Source: Lithobates sylvaticus
Taxonomy: Eukaryota; Chordata; Amphibia; Anura; Ranidae
Direction of reading: 5' to 3'
NCBI GenBank assembly: GCA_028564925.1
Contig: CM053026.1
Coordinates: 639,120,967 to 639,184,966, forward strand
Length of the DNA stretch: 64,000 bases
The translations under genes and the position numbers were made by a program. The notes beneath the pieces were generated by a model. That model was not told the DNA's origin, searched no databases, and saw only the letters and a program-made list of their open reading frames with translations. Positions 46,041 through 58,449 of the stretch are shown one piece after another. Position 1 is the first letter of the stretch. Each line of letters opens with the position of its first letter.

Positions 46041-47650
46041 AATTATTCAATAATGTAATCAAATCAAAAACACTGAAATTTGCTTAGTTTCAGAATTTTC
46101 ACTGTCATTACTTTTAGTGTTTGATGATACATTTCCCCACAAATCACTATCGCTCAATTCTGCAAGTGATTCAAATTTATTATCGCTGTTTTCTAGCTGG
46201 TCTAAAAGCACTTTTGATGTAAAGGGACATTTTTTGGTTGCTATGGACAATCTCCAGTTTCCTGGCATAAAGAATAGTATTTATAATATAACACTGCATG
46301 CAGGACACTGGACAAACCACTAGGGACAAAGGGATGTGTAATTATTTGATACAGTACTGTATTCTGTAAGATTACAGTATACTGTATCTATACTGTGTTT
46401 TTTACTTTTAGAATTTGGCGCCAAACTCCGTCCCCATGCGTCGCAACGCTCGCAGGGAACGGGGCTCGGCACTGTGAATCGAGCGAGACACGGCGGCTCG
46501 CAGATCACAGCGGGGAGACATCACAGGATCCAGGGGACAAGGTAAGTAACCTCTACATGGATCCTGCGATGCGATCCCGAGCTCTGGCTCGCGAATACCG
46601 CTTTTGGTACTAAAATCTCACCCGAGCCAATTTTTTGCGTGCCTAGTTACTAACCATATTGGGTGACAATATATTAAGTTTGCCTTTACTACCTGGTTTG
46701 GTACCTGTTTTCTTTGCTTTAACACTACTATTGGGTACTATGTATTACTTTTGGTGATTTCCTGTGATTTTGTATGTTTGTATACTCAACCTGGTGGGTC
46801 AGAGGGGCTAAGGTTCTGGAGAAGGTTGAGATAAAGAACAGTGGACCCAACCTATCCAGTGGCTCCTAGGGGGGTAGCGCTACACATTTACCAAGGATAA
46901 CATTGCATTATATCTGTTTTATACGTGTCAAAAATACCTGTTGATCCTGCCATAAATCTGGTCAGCTGTGCTGCCCTCTAATCAGTTACATTGTTCCTAG
47001 CTATTTCTCTAGACTGCATCACACCTCCCCCTATGTAATGGAGAAGAAAAGAATGGAAGGTATACTGTAATCCTGTCCTAAGTTGACAACGCTGCTCCTC
47101 CATAGGCACAGTATGGTAAGTGAGAATTGTCACCCTAGGACAGGTGTTACCGGTAACATTACCAGGTAATAATATAGGAGCCCCCTCACCTCCTTAAACC
47201 ACCCTATGACCACTTAAACAGCTTGTAGATGCACCTTCTATTTTAGAGGACATTTAAATGCCTCACAAAGTCCACAAACATGCTGTCATTAGACAATTAA
47301 ATTGTAAATAGTTCAAAATTCTGTTTAGCAACACATTCTACTTTCTTTTCAGAATGTATGCATTGCCCAATCTTTTTCCTTTTTGTGTTTTGGTTAGCAT
47401 AGGGTAGGGTTAAAGCTTGTATTGGCTATATTTTGCTGTCTATGTCCCACTGGAGGAAATAAGAGATTAAGGAGGAATTTCCTCCTTTGACACCCCCAAT
47501 GATTGATCTCCCCCCATCTCTTGCTCTGGTGAGTGGAAATTTTGGATTTTCTTTCACTTTCTGTTTTAGTAACAATGGTCATCAGGACTAATGGGGGTTG
47601 AATCTTTCCAGCATGTGTACAAACAGAATGAAGAACTTGACAGAAAGTCT
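46041..47650. other. Mostly unassigned
   Basis: A GC-rich block at 46420-46590 and a terminal-looking GGTAGCGCTACA at 46873-46884 stand out, but no bounded element could be defined. No gene recognised. Confidence 0.4.
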
Positions 47651-47651
47651 A

Positions 47652-47971
47652 AGCCGGCCATAGACAATTCAAATCTTAGCCAGTTCAGCAGGAACCGTCC
47701 AAGATTTAAACCATTTATGGGCAGGCTGAATGTACCCAAGTTGATCGATTGATCAGCTTGGGTACAACCAACCTATCAGATTTTACATGTGATTATTGCA
47801 AGCAGCTGTTATAGTCAACTGTCTATAGAGGAGACCGAGCTGTGTCTGTGTCCACTCTGCATAAGCGGAGTGGACACGGACCAGCCATTCACTTGCTCAG
47901 TGGGGATCAGTGGACAGAATCCCCGCTGAGCAGGAGGACTTCAACGGAGCCAGCCCCATGTGTAAGAGGTC
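47652..47971. mobile_element. Partial CCATAGAC-family MITE
   Basis: Left end TAAGCCGGCCATAGACAATTC matches the 19390-19691 family, with the CCCAAGTTGATCGATTGATC hairpin. The right half is diverged and ends at the next MITE. Confidence 0.6.
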
Positions 47972-47974
47972 TTA

Positions 47975-48349
47975 TGCCGCGCACACACGGTCAGATTTTC
48001 CGACAACAAATGTTCGATGGGAGCTTGTTGTCGGAAATTACGACCTTTTTCCGTCGGAATTTCCGACAAACAAATCTCCGACAATTTTCCAACAACAAAA
48101 TACGTTGTCGGAAATTCTGATTGTGTGTACACAATTCCGATGCACAAAATTCCACGCATGCTCAGAATCAAGCAGAAGAGCAGCACTGGCTATTGAACTT
48201 CAATTTTCTCGGCTCACCGCGTTCTTGACGTTCAGAATTTACGACAAGATTTGTGTGACCGTGTGTATGCAAGACAAGTTTGAGCTAACATCCATCGGAA
48301 AAAAAAACATGGATTTGTTGTCGGAATGTGCGATCGAGTGTACGCGGCA
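47975..48349. mobile_element. Harbinger-like MITE, TTA duplication
   Basis: TTA at 47972-47974 and 48350-48352. Left TGCCGCGCACACACGGTCAG, right GATCGAGTGTACGCGGCA. Several internal GTTGTCGGAA/TTCCGACAAC inverted blocks. Confidence 0.85.
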
Positions 48350-48352
48350 TTA

Positions 48353-50285
48353 GTGTGTGTGTATTTAACCGTTGCCTGGAGAACAGTTTTAATTAACACA
48401 AAAATAAAATATTTTTCTAGTCATTATACTGCAACATCCTTCACGCAGTAAATGAAAGTTTCTCTTCTATAGGAAAGATTTGTGGTCATTACTTTGCAGA
48501 GTGCTAGGAAGAGTAATGCCAGGTAGCCATTCCAAAAGGCTGTTGTCTATATTTATAATTCCAATTTATTGATGTCTGTGGAAGATCAGATTCACTGACT
48601 GTTTATAAACCCCTGATGGCTGCTACATTTCACAGACTGGTTCTTCTCTGAAAAGTAGTAAGTATCATCTGGCCAAATACCTAAACAATAGGCCTGGGTA
48701 GGAATTGTAATGAAGATGGCCATTGTATATTTACCCAAACGTCAGAAATATCCTATTAATCCTATGGCCTAAATATACAATCTGCACTGCTTTGTAGATT
48801 TACAGAAACGCCTGGCTTCCATTAGACATGTCACCTGTAAAATTATTCTTTTTGTTGGTAAAATAAAGGAAATTGTACACTTAAGTATATCTCTAGTCAC
48901 ATTTTTTTTAGTTTTGATAGGAAGGGCAATGGTTAGAACTCATTTCATTTTTTATATTTTTTTCTCTACTAAATTGTAGGCATGCCCTGTGGAGACCCCT
49001 TTACAAAGCTATACTCCAGGCTTAGCAAATGTTGTTTAAATGCAAGAGTCATGTGTATCCTTCCTTGAATCTTGGTGTGCTTTGTGTAGTTCTTCTAGAT
49101 CTGTGCAGTAATCCAGTGTGAAATGTTGCCTCTGTGCAGGAATTGCCTGTAATAAAGACCGATCACTGCTGCTCTCTACTTGTGCAGGGTGACTGGTCTT
49201 GTCTCCACCCCCTCTTGTAGTTTTCTGCAGGCAGGCTATAGTGGGTGGAGCTTGCTGAGTCCCTCCCACAGCTTTGTTTTCTGCACAGGCTTATGTGCAT
49301 CACTGTAGTGATGTCCCTGCTTTTTTTTTAAGGTAATATCTGACTTTGCAAAGACATTTGATGCACACAATATGGATTTATATTATTTGTGGCTATTGAG
49401 GAATATATTTAAATGGAAGTATTGTACTTGTGCCTTGGGTACAACTTGAAGGCACAAAAGCAACACAGCCCAAGCATTCTTGTAGCACCATTGGAACTTG
49501 TGACCCTATTACCTAGGCCATTTGAGTGACAGGCCTACAGGAGGGAACAGATGTGAAGGGGACTGCAAAATGGCTACAACCGAGGCTAGAAATTGGAGCC
49601 AATTAACTGGACTCGGGGAAGAAGCAAAGAGGCACATATCCTGGGAAAATGTGGATGGAGTGTGCCAAAGGTTAGAAAGTGCAGCTTGGCATCAAGGCAG
49701 AAAATCCATGAGGTCATTTGGGATCCCATGTGGCACCAAGGAGAACTACAGGACCAGAGTAAAGGGAAAATGGAGAGCTGGTAGGCGGACCGAGCACTGA
49801 ATCCCAGGGTTGGCGGAGCATGTGAGCACAGCTGGCAGTTGTATCAGGGAAGAGAGAGACCTATTTGTATGCCAGTCTACATGGTGCATCACATATCTCT
49901 CAGCCACCTTCATGCAGCTTACAAGAGCAGCCATCAGAAGACAGACTGTTATGAGGAGGAAATCCAATAAGCCTCTGCATGATGACTGGCTTTTGGCTAC
50001 CCCTGTTGGGGCAAAACTTGCCTTTGATTTTCTGGGACCTTTCTTCTGCCAGCAGGACTCTATTTAATGGGAACTGCACTATACTTTCACTTTCAGTTAG
50101 TTAAAACATGTTGGTTCATTAATCTTTGGATTAAAAATAAATTTGTTTGAAGGTTGAGCGCACTAATGTTGCATTAAATAACCCCCTCACACATATTAGT
50201 CCACTGGCCAGTGGTTAGTGAGGGCCTTGAGACAGTAGTTAGGCTTTATAGTCAGCCACATTCCCTTATAATCCAATCTGGAGAT
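48353..50285. other. No recognised gene or element
   Basis: A few open frames of 60-92 codons (for example 49522-49800) have no known domain. No terminal repeats seen. Confidence 0.4.
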
Positions 50286-50289
50286 ACTT

Positions 50290-50469
50290 AGGGATTGACT
50301 TACTAAAACGGAAGGGTGCAAAATCTGGTTCAGCTCTGCATAGAAGCTAATCAGCTTCCAGGTTTTTTGTTGTCAAAGCTTAATTGAGCAAGCTGAAGTT
50401 AGAAGCTGAATGGCTACCATGCACAATTGCACCAGATTTTTGTCCAGTTTTAATAAATCAACTCCCTAG
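50290..50469. mobile_element. Palindromic MITE (TTTACTAAA family)
   Basis: GGGATTGACTTACTAAAACG at the left and TTTTAATAAATCAACTCCC at the right, with CAGCTTCCAGGTTTTTTGTT and GAAGTTAGAAGCTGAATGG arms. Confidence 0.8.
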
Positions 50470-52447
50470 TTGCAACGGAGTTGTTCCCTCATTCACCTAG
50501 TGCATTCTGGCAGGACCATTCACGGGCGACTAACAGGACGCCATTTCCCTTTACCTCATTGTGTCTTTGCAAATCTCAGTGGTTGATATCGTGTCAACCC
50601 TGCTGTTGTCATACTAGTGTAATCAGTTCCATTTCTTCAGGGCTTACTTCATCCTGAATAAAGCCCATCATAGCAACAGTGATGCGTCAGTGTATTATTG
50701 GGTCTTATGTAAAGGTCGGTAACCACGGTAGAAACATTTTCAGCAGCTCCTTCAGCGCTCATTGCTACATACCAATGACCATACACATACCCATAAACCT
50801 ATATTTATATCCAGTATGATTACCATTTCATGCAAATATATAAAGGTGAATGCATCACTAACTATGCAGCTTTTAAAAAATGTTTTATTTAAAATCTATT
50901 TTATGGCATCTTAGGTATACTGTAGCAAGTAGCAAGTATGCTTGAAACATGAATTGTCTAACTGATAAGTATGCATAAAAAACATAAAGCACCTCCACCG
51001 GCATTTATAAAATCAATGAATATTTGCAGCGAATGCTATCTATTGTGCAGTTCCATTAGAAATCTATATCACAGACCTTGGAGGATTCTCCCTAACTCCC
51101 TCCTTTCATTCCTCGTGTAAGCCATTCTCACATTTACCATTGGTATTTGCATAGCTCTATTCTAAACCTTCCTGTTACATTTAACAGTTCCGTGATAAAG
51201 ACACAGCACTCAAATGTCATTTTAGGATGCTTAAAAAATTCAAGAAAGTTTAAAAAAAAAAAAAACATGATCTTTTAGAATATTAAAAAATATTTTTTTT
51301 CCTTTGCTATCTTTACTTAAATGTTATAGTTTCTAAAATTCCCGTAGTAGACCTATTCACAGTTGAAATGACTAAAACAATATTCATAATCACAGCCGAA
51401 ATACCTAAAACAAGTAACAAGATTATTTAATTACAATCTATTAACTACTAGAGATGAACATTTTTTTCACATTTTAAAGTGGATCTTCACTGCATCTGAG
51501 CACCACAAACGAAAAACATTATTTCATTCTTTTATAATATTCAAAGCAAACTCCCCCATCCATCCATGTGTCCTTGCTTTATTTTGTTAAGAAAACTTTG
51601 AAAAACACCCCCTAGCATTTCTGGTCGTGTCCATCTTGAGTACTGGCAAATGATTCATGTAGCATTTGCTTCCTACTATCCATATGCCCTTAGCTCAGGA
51701 ATGCAGGAAGGAGGAAACCCCTTAGCTGAGGAAACCCCTCCTTCGCTCCTCCCCTCCTGAAGACTTGTGGGATGTATGACATCATTTGCCTAGGCAAGAA
51801 ACCAGGAAGTAATTGGAGAAATATAAAGAAAAAAGTTTAAAACAAGTAAATATAATATACTTTACTATCTATTTACTAATGGTAGCAGCACAAGGATTAA
51901 AAATAAATAAATATATTAATATCAATTTCTACTTAGAGGGAACCTGTCATTTTTTCCGGGGCAAAGTAACAGGTTTATATTATGAACCATTAACTCCACA
52001 GTGCGTTGTGGTAACACATGTCCCACAATATGTTCTCTTGTGTACTGAGGCAATCTGTGTTAAGGGAGCCAATTCATTTTGAATGGGCCCTTAATACTTC
52101 TGCAGTGAGTTTTGTACAGCAGCACATGGCAGTGCACACTGTGCATTGTGATGTACCATAGCATCCATATGTCGTGTATGTGCATGGAGGTGTGATTCAA
52201 AATGACCGTAAAAACATGTTATATAGTATGTGGTGGACAAAGAACCATGTGCAGACCTTCCCCAAGATCTCCTTCCACTTCATAGTGATTTTTAATTTTT
52301 TTTATTACACTCTATGGAACATTCATACAGATGCACTACCACTAATTAGTCAGCTCTGAAAAGGACATAATGTTTGGCAGAGGAGGATATGTTGACCTGA
52401 GGTCTATGTTAGGGCATACATATATGGGTAAGGCAAAGGGGACTGAA
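50470..52447. other. Unassigned sequence
   Basis: TTAAAGTGGATCTTCACTGC at 51475-51494 resembles one TTAA-family end without a partner. Otherwise AT-rich with no recognised gene. Confidence 0.4.
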
Positions 52448-52539
52448 TAGTGGTCTCAAACTGCGACTCTTTGCTTGATTTTATCTGACTCATGAGGCAT
52501 TATTTCATTTACTGACATCAACGGAGGGCACAATCCCTA

Positions 52540-52860
52540 CCAATGACTCCAATGTTGGGGCACAGTTTCTCTCAATGACACCAACAATGGAGCCCAATGA
52601 CACCAATATTGGGGCACAATTACTCCCAATGACACCAATATTGGGGCACAATTACTCCCAATGACACCAATGATAGGACACAATTCCTTCCAAGGACACA
52701 AGCGATGGGGCACAATTCCTACCAATGACGGGGCACAGTTCCTCCCAATGATTCCAACAATGGGGCCCAATGACACCAATGATGGGACACAATTACTTCC
52801 AATGTCACAAACGATAGGGCACAATTCCTCCCACTGACACCAAAAATGGGGCATTGTTTA
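52540..52860. repeat. Minisatellite, about 30-36 bp unit
   Basis: Variable units of the type CCAATGACACCAATGATGGG plus GCACAATTCCTC, roughly ten copies. Confidence 0.85.
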
Positions 52861-52917
52861 CTCAATTGATTTTGGGACATTTTCAAATCTCGATGGCCGG
52901 CCCCTCTAAGTTCTTAA

Positions 52918-53388
52918 AGCGGGATTCCACCCTAAAGTGGAACTTCCGCTTTTCGGAACCCTCCCCCCCTCCGGTGTCACATTTGGCACCTTTCAGGGGG
53001 GAGGGGGTGCAGATACCTGTCTAAGACAGGTATTTACACCCACTTCCGGGCATAAACTCCCACGGGAGTTAACGCCACTTCCTGTCCCAGCTCGCTGTCT
53101 GCCGGAACACACACGGGTCCCAGCAGACAGCGCTGACGATTCTCATTGCGCTGCGCGACTCACGCATGCGCAGTAGGGAACCGGGAAGTGAAGCCGCAAA
53201 GGCGTCACTTCCTGATTCCCTCACTGAGAATGGCGCCGGCAGCAGCAGAGAGCCGAGCGATTGATTGGCCTCTGCTGCCGACATCGCCGGAACCTGTGAC
53301 AGGTAAGTGTCCATTTATTAAAAGTCAGCAGCTGCAGTATTTGTAGGTGCTGGCTTTTAAAAAAAAAAATTTCAGGTACAGTCCCGCT
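52918..53388. mobile_element. TTAA-flanked element, uninterrupted relative of 9006-9916
   Basis: TTAA at 52914-52917 and 53389-53392; ends AGCGGGATTCCACC and, mirrored, AGCGGGACTGTACC. It lacks the Harbinger-like insertion found in the other copy. Confidence 0.85.
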
Positions 53389-53434
53389 TTAAGGACAGTA
53401 AACTGACCCTTTGTTTAGAAAGTTTGGAGACCCC

Positions 53435-53925
53435 TGCTTTGGAAAGTAAGATTCTCCATTGTTTCAATCTACTATGCAATACTCATATGCTCCACAAGGA
53501 ATAGATTTGTTTTTCATAGTTATTTTGGCTTCTTAAATTAAAGCTGAACTGCAAGCAGATATAATAGAAAAATCACAATTTTGTCAAGTTATGTGTTCCT
53601 TACAAAAGCCTTAAAATGTATTTTGAGTTCAGCTAGTCTTCATCTTAGATTATTTCAATCCGACGCATAGCAACACACTGGTCAGGAAAGAAAGCGTCAG
53701 TCTAACTACATGGGCCAGTGCTATCGATCTGAAACATATCCAGTCAGCAAGATGGGTCGGTTTACTGACCAAGCTATATCCCCCAACTACAAGAGAGACA
53801 AGAGAGGTCACTGACTGGGCTGTGCTATCCGGTATAAATCATAAGACTGGTTTAACAGATTTAGAACATTTTGTCAAAGAAAACAGTATACATATACAGT
53901 ACATTGTTTAAAGTTTATACAATAT
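53435..53925. other. Unassigned sequence
   Basis: No recognised gene. TTAAAGCTGAACTGCAAGC at 53538-53556 resembles one TTAA-family end without a partner. Confidence 0.35.
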
Positions 53926-53929
53926 ATTG

Positions 53930-54600
53930 TGAAAAGTATTGAGATATCTGCCTTAACACACACATGAAATTTAATGGCACCCCAGTCCTAGCCCATAGGG
54001 CTCATTATTGATTTGGCCCACCCTTTGCAGCTATAACAGCTTCAACTCTTCTGGGAAGTCTGTCCACAAGGTTTAGGAGTGTGTCTATGCCTCTATGGAA
54101 GGAATGTTTGACCATTCTTCCATAAGCGCATTTATGAGGTTAGGCATTGATGTTGGACAAGAAGGCCAGGGTCGCAGTCTCTGTTCTAATTAATCCCAAG
54201 GGTATTCCATCGGGTTGAGGTCAGGACTCTGTGCACGCCAGTCAAGTTCCTCCACCCCAATCTCGGTCATCCATGTCTTTATGGACCTTGCTTTGTGCCC
54301 TGGTGCGCAGTCATGATGGGACATGGGACATCACCAAACAGTTCCCACAAATTTGGGAGCATAACAGTTTCCAAAATGTCTTCATATGCTGAAGCCTTAA
54401 GAGTTCCCTTCACAGGAAGTAAGGGGTCAAGCCCAACCCCTGAAAAACAACCCCACCACCAAATGATTTGGACCAGTGCACAAAATAAGGTCCATAAAGA
54501 CATGTATGAGCGAGTTTGAACCCTACAGTATAAGATTGGGATGCCATTAAAGGTCATGTGCATGTAAAGACAGGTGTCCTAATACTTTTAAAATATAGTT
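53930..54600 (-). pseudogene. Internally deleted, decayed Tc1-like transposon
   Basis: Terminal repeats align over about 70 bp: AAAAGTATTGAGATATCTGC at the left, and AAAAGTATTAGGACACCTGT on the minus strand at the right. Minus-strand translation shows GCFSGVGLDPLLPVKGTLKA, EELDWRAQSPDLNP, LINALMEEWSNIP and FPEELKLL blocks, the catalytic half of a Tc1-like transposase. The DNA-binding N-terminus is missing because the right terminal repeat passes directly into the middle of the catalytic domain. Stops and frameshifts are present. Much older than the element at 1-1512. Confidence 0.85.
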
Positions 54601-54619
54601 TATTTAGTATTAATATTTA

Positions 54620-56450
54620 ATAAAGAGAAGTTAATTTAATAAATATGCCATAATACTAACAATAATAATTCATAGCCATCAGAGAAGATGGGTAAATGCT
54701 AAAATGCACTGGCTCAGTATCAAAGCCATCTTGTAAGCTATTTTAAAATGTTGTCATTAGCCCTAGACTGTATAATTCTAAATAGGGACCCCAATGCCTT
54801 TAATATGGTCAATAAATGTAAAAATGGAAAAACAGATTTTATTTGTAAAAGTTGTCCTTCACAGACTAATGTTCTTGTGTGATAGTAAAGAAATGTTCCC
54901 TTTCCACTTCTACATGTTGGTGTGACAGGTGACATTTATTCCCTATGTGACATCAGTGTAGTAACCTTTGAAATTACATATAGGCATCTTGCACCAATTT
55001 CTTTCCATCCACTCTTCAAGCTATATTACATCTCAGCCATGTGCTCTCCATTCGTTTATGACTTGACAGCCCGGTGCCTATTCTCACATGTACTCATGTG
55101 AACTTTCACCTCTCCTTACAAGCTGTATATAATACACTGACATGACCTCAATAGTTCTATAGGAAAACAGGATTTTTTTTCTTTTTTGCACTGTAGAATT
55201 TTTGATAGAGACACTAAAGGAAACGATGTTATCTATACAGGAATGAGAACTGATTAGCATATTGGGTAATTCTGACAAATTCAATCTTTTTTGAGAATTC
55301 CTTGTTTTGGTATTACATAAATACAGGCATACCCCACTTTTGTCAGCCGCATTATGTCAGTGTTCAAACTTGTTGAGTTGTTTGTCCTTTTTGTTGCCAA
55401 CTTGGTGGAAACCAGGGAAGCCCTGCCAGCATTCCAGATTTCTATCTCAGAAACCATTTTACATTTCTCTTTATCTCCGTCCAACACTTCTCAGACTGAC
55501 CATTCACACATGATGAAATTGGCACAGCTCTAGGGCATCTGCAGTCCAGAGATGTGCTGCGTTTGGCTGCAGCATTTTGTCCTTACAACACCAACCAACA
55601 GCTCTGCATAAAAGATGAGGAATACTTGAAACTGGAAGGTTTGATTTTAAAATGTGGTAATTTTTGCCAGCACAGAGTAAAATGATGATCTGTTGAAGTT
55701 AAAAGTTCAAGCATATATCAACTTAACTCACAGTATTGATTTTTACGGCAGTCTTATTTGGCAGCAGAACAGGTAAAGCTTGGTAATTTTAGGGTAGTAG
55801 TTTAGTACCACTTCATATTAGTATTCCTATAGTGTTGCATATGCTTGTATTTAACTACACCTGTGTTTAGAATTTCTAAATGTGTTTGAAAGATTTAAAC
55901 AGTTAAAAGACTAAAGTTATAGTCAATATATCACTAGCCGATAAAAACAGTGTACTAATAATGGCTTTCAAAATCGGCATAAGACAGCGTTGGAGTGTCA
56001 GTCTAAAAAATGGGCAAAACAAATGCTAAACAACCTAGTTTGCAAATCTTGCACTCTTCTACTGAATTCAGCTGTTCTCGGGGCTGGAAGTCGTGAGCAG
56101 TTAATTTTGGTGTGAGGTTTCATTGAGTATAAATCAAAAATCTTGGTCTCCCTGCTCATTTCTTTTTTCTCTCAACCACCTGGTTGAATTAAAAAAACTG
56201 ACTCATGTATAGGCTGCGTAAGTCTGTCCACACCCACAGCAAGTGACTGAACAGTGAAGGGGCAATAAAAGACTGATAAGCTTATATCCCTGAACTACTC
56301 AAATGTCAGCATGTCCTTATTCAGCACATGTGAATGCAGTACTCCTGATTCGCCCCAAGTACTGCCCCTCCTATTTCTATTATGCGTGATGTTGTAAAGG
56401 AGATTACAAGAGACCCAAATTAAGTTAAATACATGTGTTTACAATAGTTC
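54620..56450. other. Mostly unassigned; orphan mariner-like end at 55322
   Basis: TACAGGCATACCCCACTTTT at 55322-55341 equals the terminal repeat of the element at 7990-8713, but no partner end follows. Nothing else recognised. Confidence 0.45.
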
Positions 56451-56464
56451 CATTTTAATGTTTT

Positions 56465-56624
56465 TTTTTTTTTTTTGAAAAATATTTATTGGGTTTTTCA
56501 AACAGAACAAAGATATTTGGTATACAAACTGTGCATTAAACAGAAAATAAGAGAAGAGACATGGTATGGTTGCAGCATAGATCACAAACAAAGCCTTCAG
56601 AAGTGGAAGCGACGTTATCAAACA
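56465..56624 (-). mobile_element. Short retrotransposed insertion with 14-bp duplication
   Basis: CATTTTAATGTTTT occurs at 56451-56464 and 56625-56638. Between them is a poly-T run then 150 bp of unique sequence, i.e. a minus-strand copy with an A tail. The TTTT/AA context fits L1-type endonuclease priming. Source sequence not identified, possibly a LINE 3' UTR. Confidence 0.7.
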
Positions 56625-56814
56625 CATTTTAATGTTTTATTCTTCAAATAAATACATATGTTGTTTTTTTTTTTTTTTAAATCAACCTTCAGCTTGGCTT
56701 TAACTTTTAACCTCCATCCTAACTCTTAACCTATGCTTAACCACTTCAGTAGTGGACACTTTCACCCCCTTCCTGCCCAGGCCAATTTTCAGCTTTCAGT
56801 GCTGTTGCACTGTA

Positions 56815-57192
56815 GGCCCCTTTCACACATAAGGACCGTACATCCATTAACAAATGAAAAACGGACGTCAATGCATTCCTATGGAAAAATGGATGTAAAT
56901 GGATAATTATCCATTTATTACATTCGTTTTCATCTGCTTCCATGAACATCCTTTTCTTTGAACGGATGAAAGTTCTTTTTTTCATCCGTTAAAAAAACCC
57001 GGTTTAGATGACAAACGGATGTAAATGGACAAATGGTCTGTTTTTTCATGAAAAAATGGCTCCGGGACTCAAGTGGTTAAGGACTCTAGCTGGCAGGAGG
57101 GAAATAAATGGATGAAAACCGGATGAAAAACTTTCTTTGAAAAAAAGTGACTGAACTGATCAAACAAACGGTCTGCATGTGTGAAAGGGGCC
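56815..57192. mobile_element. Harbinger-like MITE nested in the CCACTT element
   Basis: Left GGCCCCTTTCACACATAAGG, right end mirrored GGCCCCTTTCACACATGCAG. Flanking triplets GTA and TTA are close to a TWA duplication. Interior of ACGGATGTAAATGGA-type repeats in both directions. Confidence 0.7.
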
Positions 57193-57229
57193 TTAAATGG
57201 CAATTGTGCGGTCATGCAACACTGTAACC

Positions 57230-57384
57230 CAGGGGTCTCAAACTTGGCCCTCCAGCTGTTGTGAAACTACAAGTCCCATCATTCTTCTGCCTGTGGGAGT
57301 CATGCTTGTAACTGTCAGCCTTGCAATGCCTCATGGGACTTGTAGTTTCACAACAGCTGGAGGGCCACGAGTTTGAGACCCCTG
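57230..57384. mobile_element. Palindromic hAT MITE, TSD CTGTAACC
   Basis: Starts CAGGGGTCTCAAACTTGGCC and ends GTTTGAGACCCCTG; arms GGCCCTCCAGCTGTTGTGAA and its mirror. Exact 8-bp duplication CTGTAACC at 57222-57229 and 57385-57392. Confidence 0.93.
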
Positions 57385-57499
57385 CTGTAACCATATGGTG
57401 GTATTTAATCATCACTGTTTTTTTTCTTTGCCAAACAAATGAAAAAAAGATTGAAAATTTTGAAAAATAAACAGAACATTTCAGTTTATTCTTCTTCAT

Positions 57500-57780
57500 A
57501 GAGGTGTACTGATGAGGCTACACTGATGGACACTAATAAGCTGCACTGATGAGCACTGATGAGGTGGCACTGATAGGCGGCACTGAAGGGCACTGCAGAG
57601 GAGGCACTGATAGGTGGCACTAACGAGCACTTCTGAAGAGGCACTGATGGGCACTTATAGGTGGCACTGATGGGCACTGCTGAGGGGGCACTGATATGTG
57701 GCCCTGATGGGCACTGATAGGCTGCACTGATGGGGCTGCATTGATAAGCAGGGCACTGATGGTCAGTGCCCTGATTATCA
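57500..57780. repeat. Minisatellite, GGCACTGATGGGCACTGATA type
   Basis: Reverse-complement type of the minisatellite at 5174-5655, occupying the corresponding place in the same element family. Confidence 0.85.
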
Positions 57781-58071
57781 GTGTAAACAGGCAGGTTTGC
57801 CAGTTAATAGATTTCCTTTACGCACACAGACACAGTGTGGGAGGAAAGGCCTGTCAATAATCAGCAAGTCTGTTTACATGTGACACAGCTGATCACATGG
57901 TTAAGGGCCAAGGGACTGTGATCGGCCCTTTACTGTGATCTGTGATCAGCTGCGTCCAAAGGGGGTGCGCAGAAAGCAGGGTTCTGGGAGAACGTCCATG
58001 GATGCTCTCCCAGAACTGGAAGTCCACACTGTAGCCATTTATTGGCAAAAGCGCGTGTGGGAAGAAGTTAA

Positions 58072-58449
58072 TAGAGAAGTATGACCAAAGCTTTTTTGTC
58101 CATACTTCTCGTCTGGGTCACAGGAGTGCAATTACTTTTGCTCTTCTGTGACCCAGAATTAGCCAACAGTGGGCTAAAGCCTGCTTTCAGCTGATGTCAC
58201 AGAGCTGCTCTCCAGGCTCTGGGAGGATCTCAACAATATTATCAGGATCCACCTAGCTGTGTGATTGACAGCTGGTTCCACCTCTCCATGTACGGCTGAG
58301 AACTTGGTAGGAGGCCGAAATGCTGGGAGGGCTCCCCTTGCGGCTGAGCGCTGCACAACCCTGAAGATGACACAGGTGATGTGGTGCCCACAGAAGCACT
58401 GGTTGCCTGGTTGGTGGAGCTAGTTGCCAGGAACTTGGTAGGACAGGCA
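58072..58449. other. Unassigned sequence with an inverted repeat
   Basis: CTTCTC/GAGAAG and GTCTGGGTCACAG/CTGTGACCCAGA (about 58111-58122 and 58143-58154) form a hairpin. No gene recognised. Confidence 0.4.

Larger units (their letters stand above)
52448..53434. mobile_element. hAT (Charlie-type) element with minisatellite and nested TTAA element
   Basis: Left TAGTGGTCTCAAACTGCGAC, right end mirrored CAGGGGTCTCCAAACTTTCT, a pattern known from hAT-Charlie MITEs. The 8-bp duplication is not clear (GGACTGAA and CTTTGGAA). Contains a minisatellite and the insertion 52918-53388. Confidence 0.6.
56741..58067 (+). mobile_element. TTAA/CCACTT element with minisatellite and two insertions
   Basis: TTAA at 56737-56740 and 58068-58071. 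Left CCACTTCAGTAGTGGACAC; right GGGAAGAAG, a decayed mirror. Interrupted by 56815-57192 and 57230-57384. The minisatellite and GC-rich hairpin end follow in the same order as in 4883-5948, read in the opposite direction. Confidence 0.75.

Noticed and set aside
46400-46884. A second LTR-like element ending TAGCGCTACA
   Set aside because: Only one terminal-looking end (46873-46884) is visible. No matching start or signals could be paired, and a similar TGTAGCGCTACC at 3984-3995 is also isolated.
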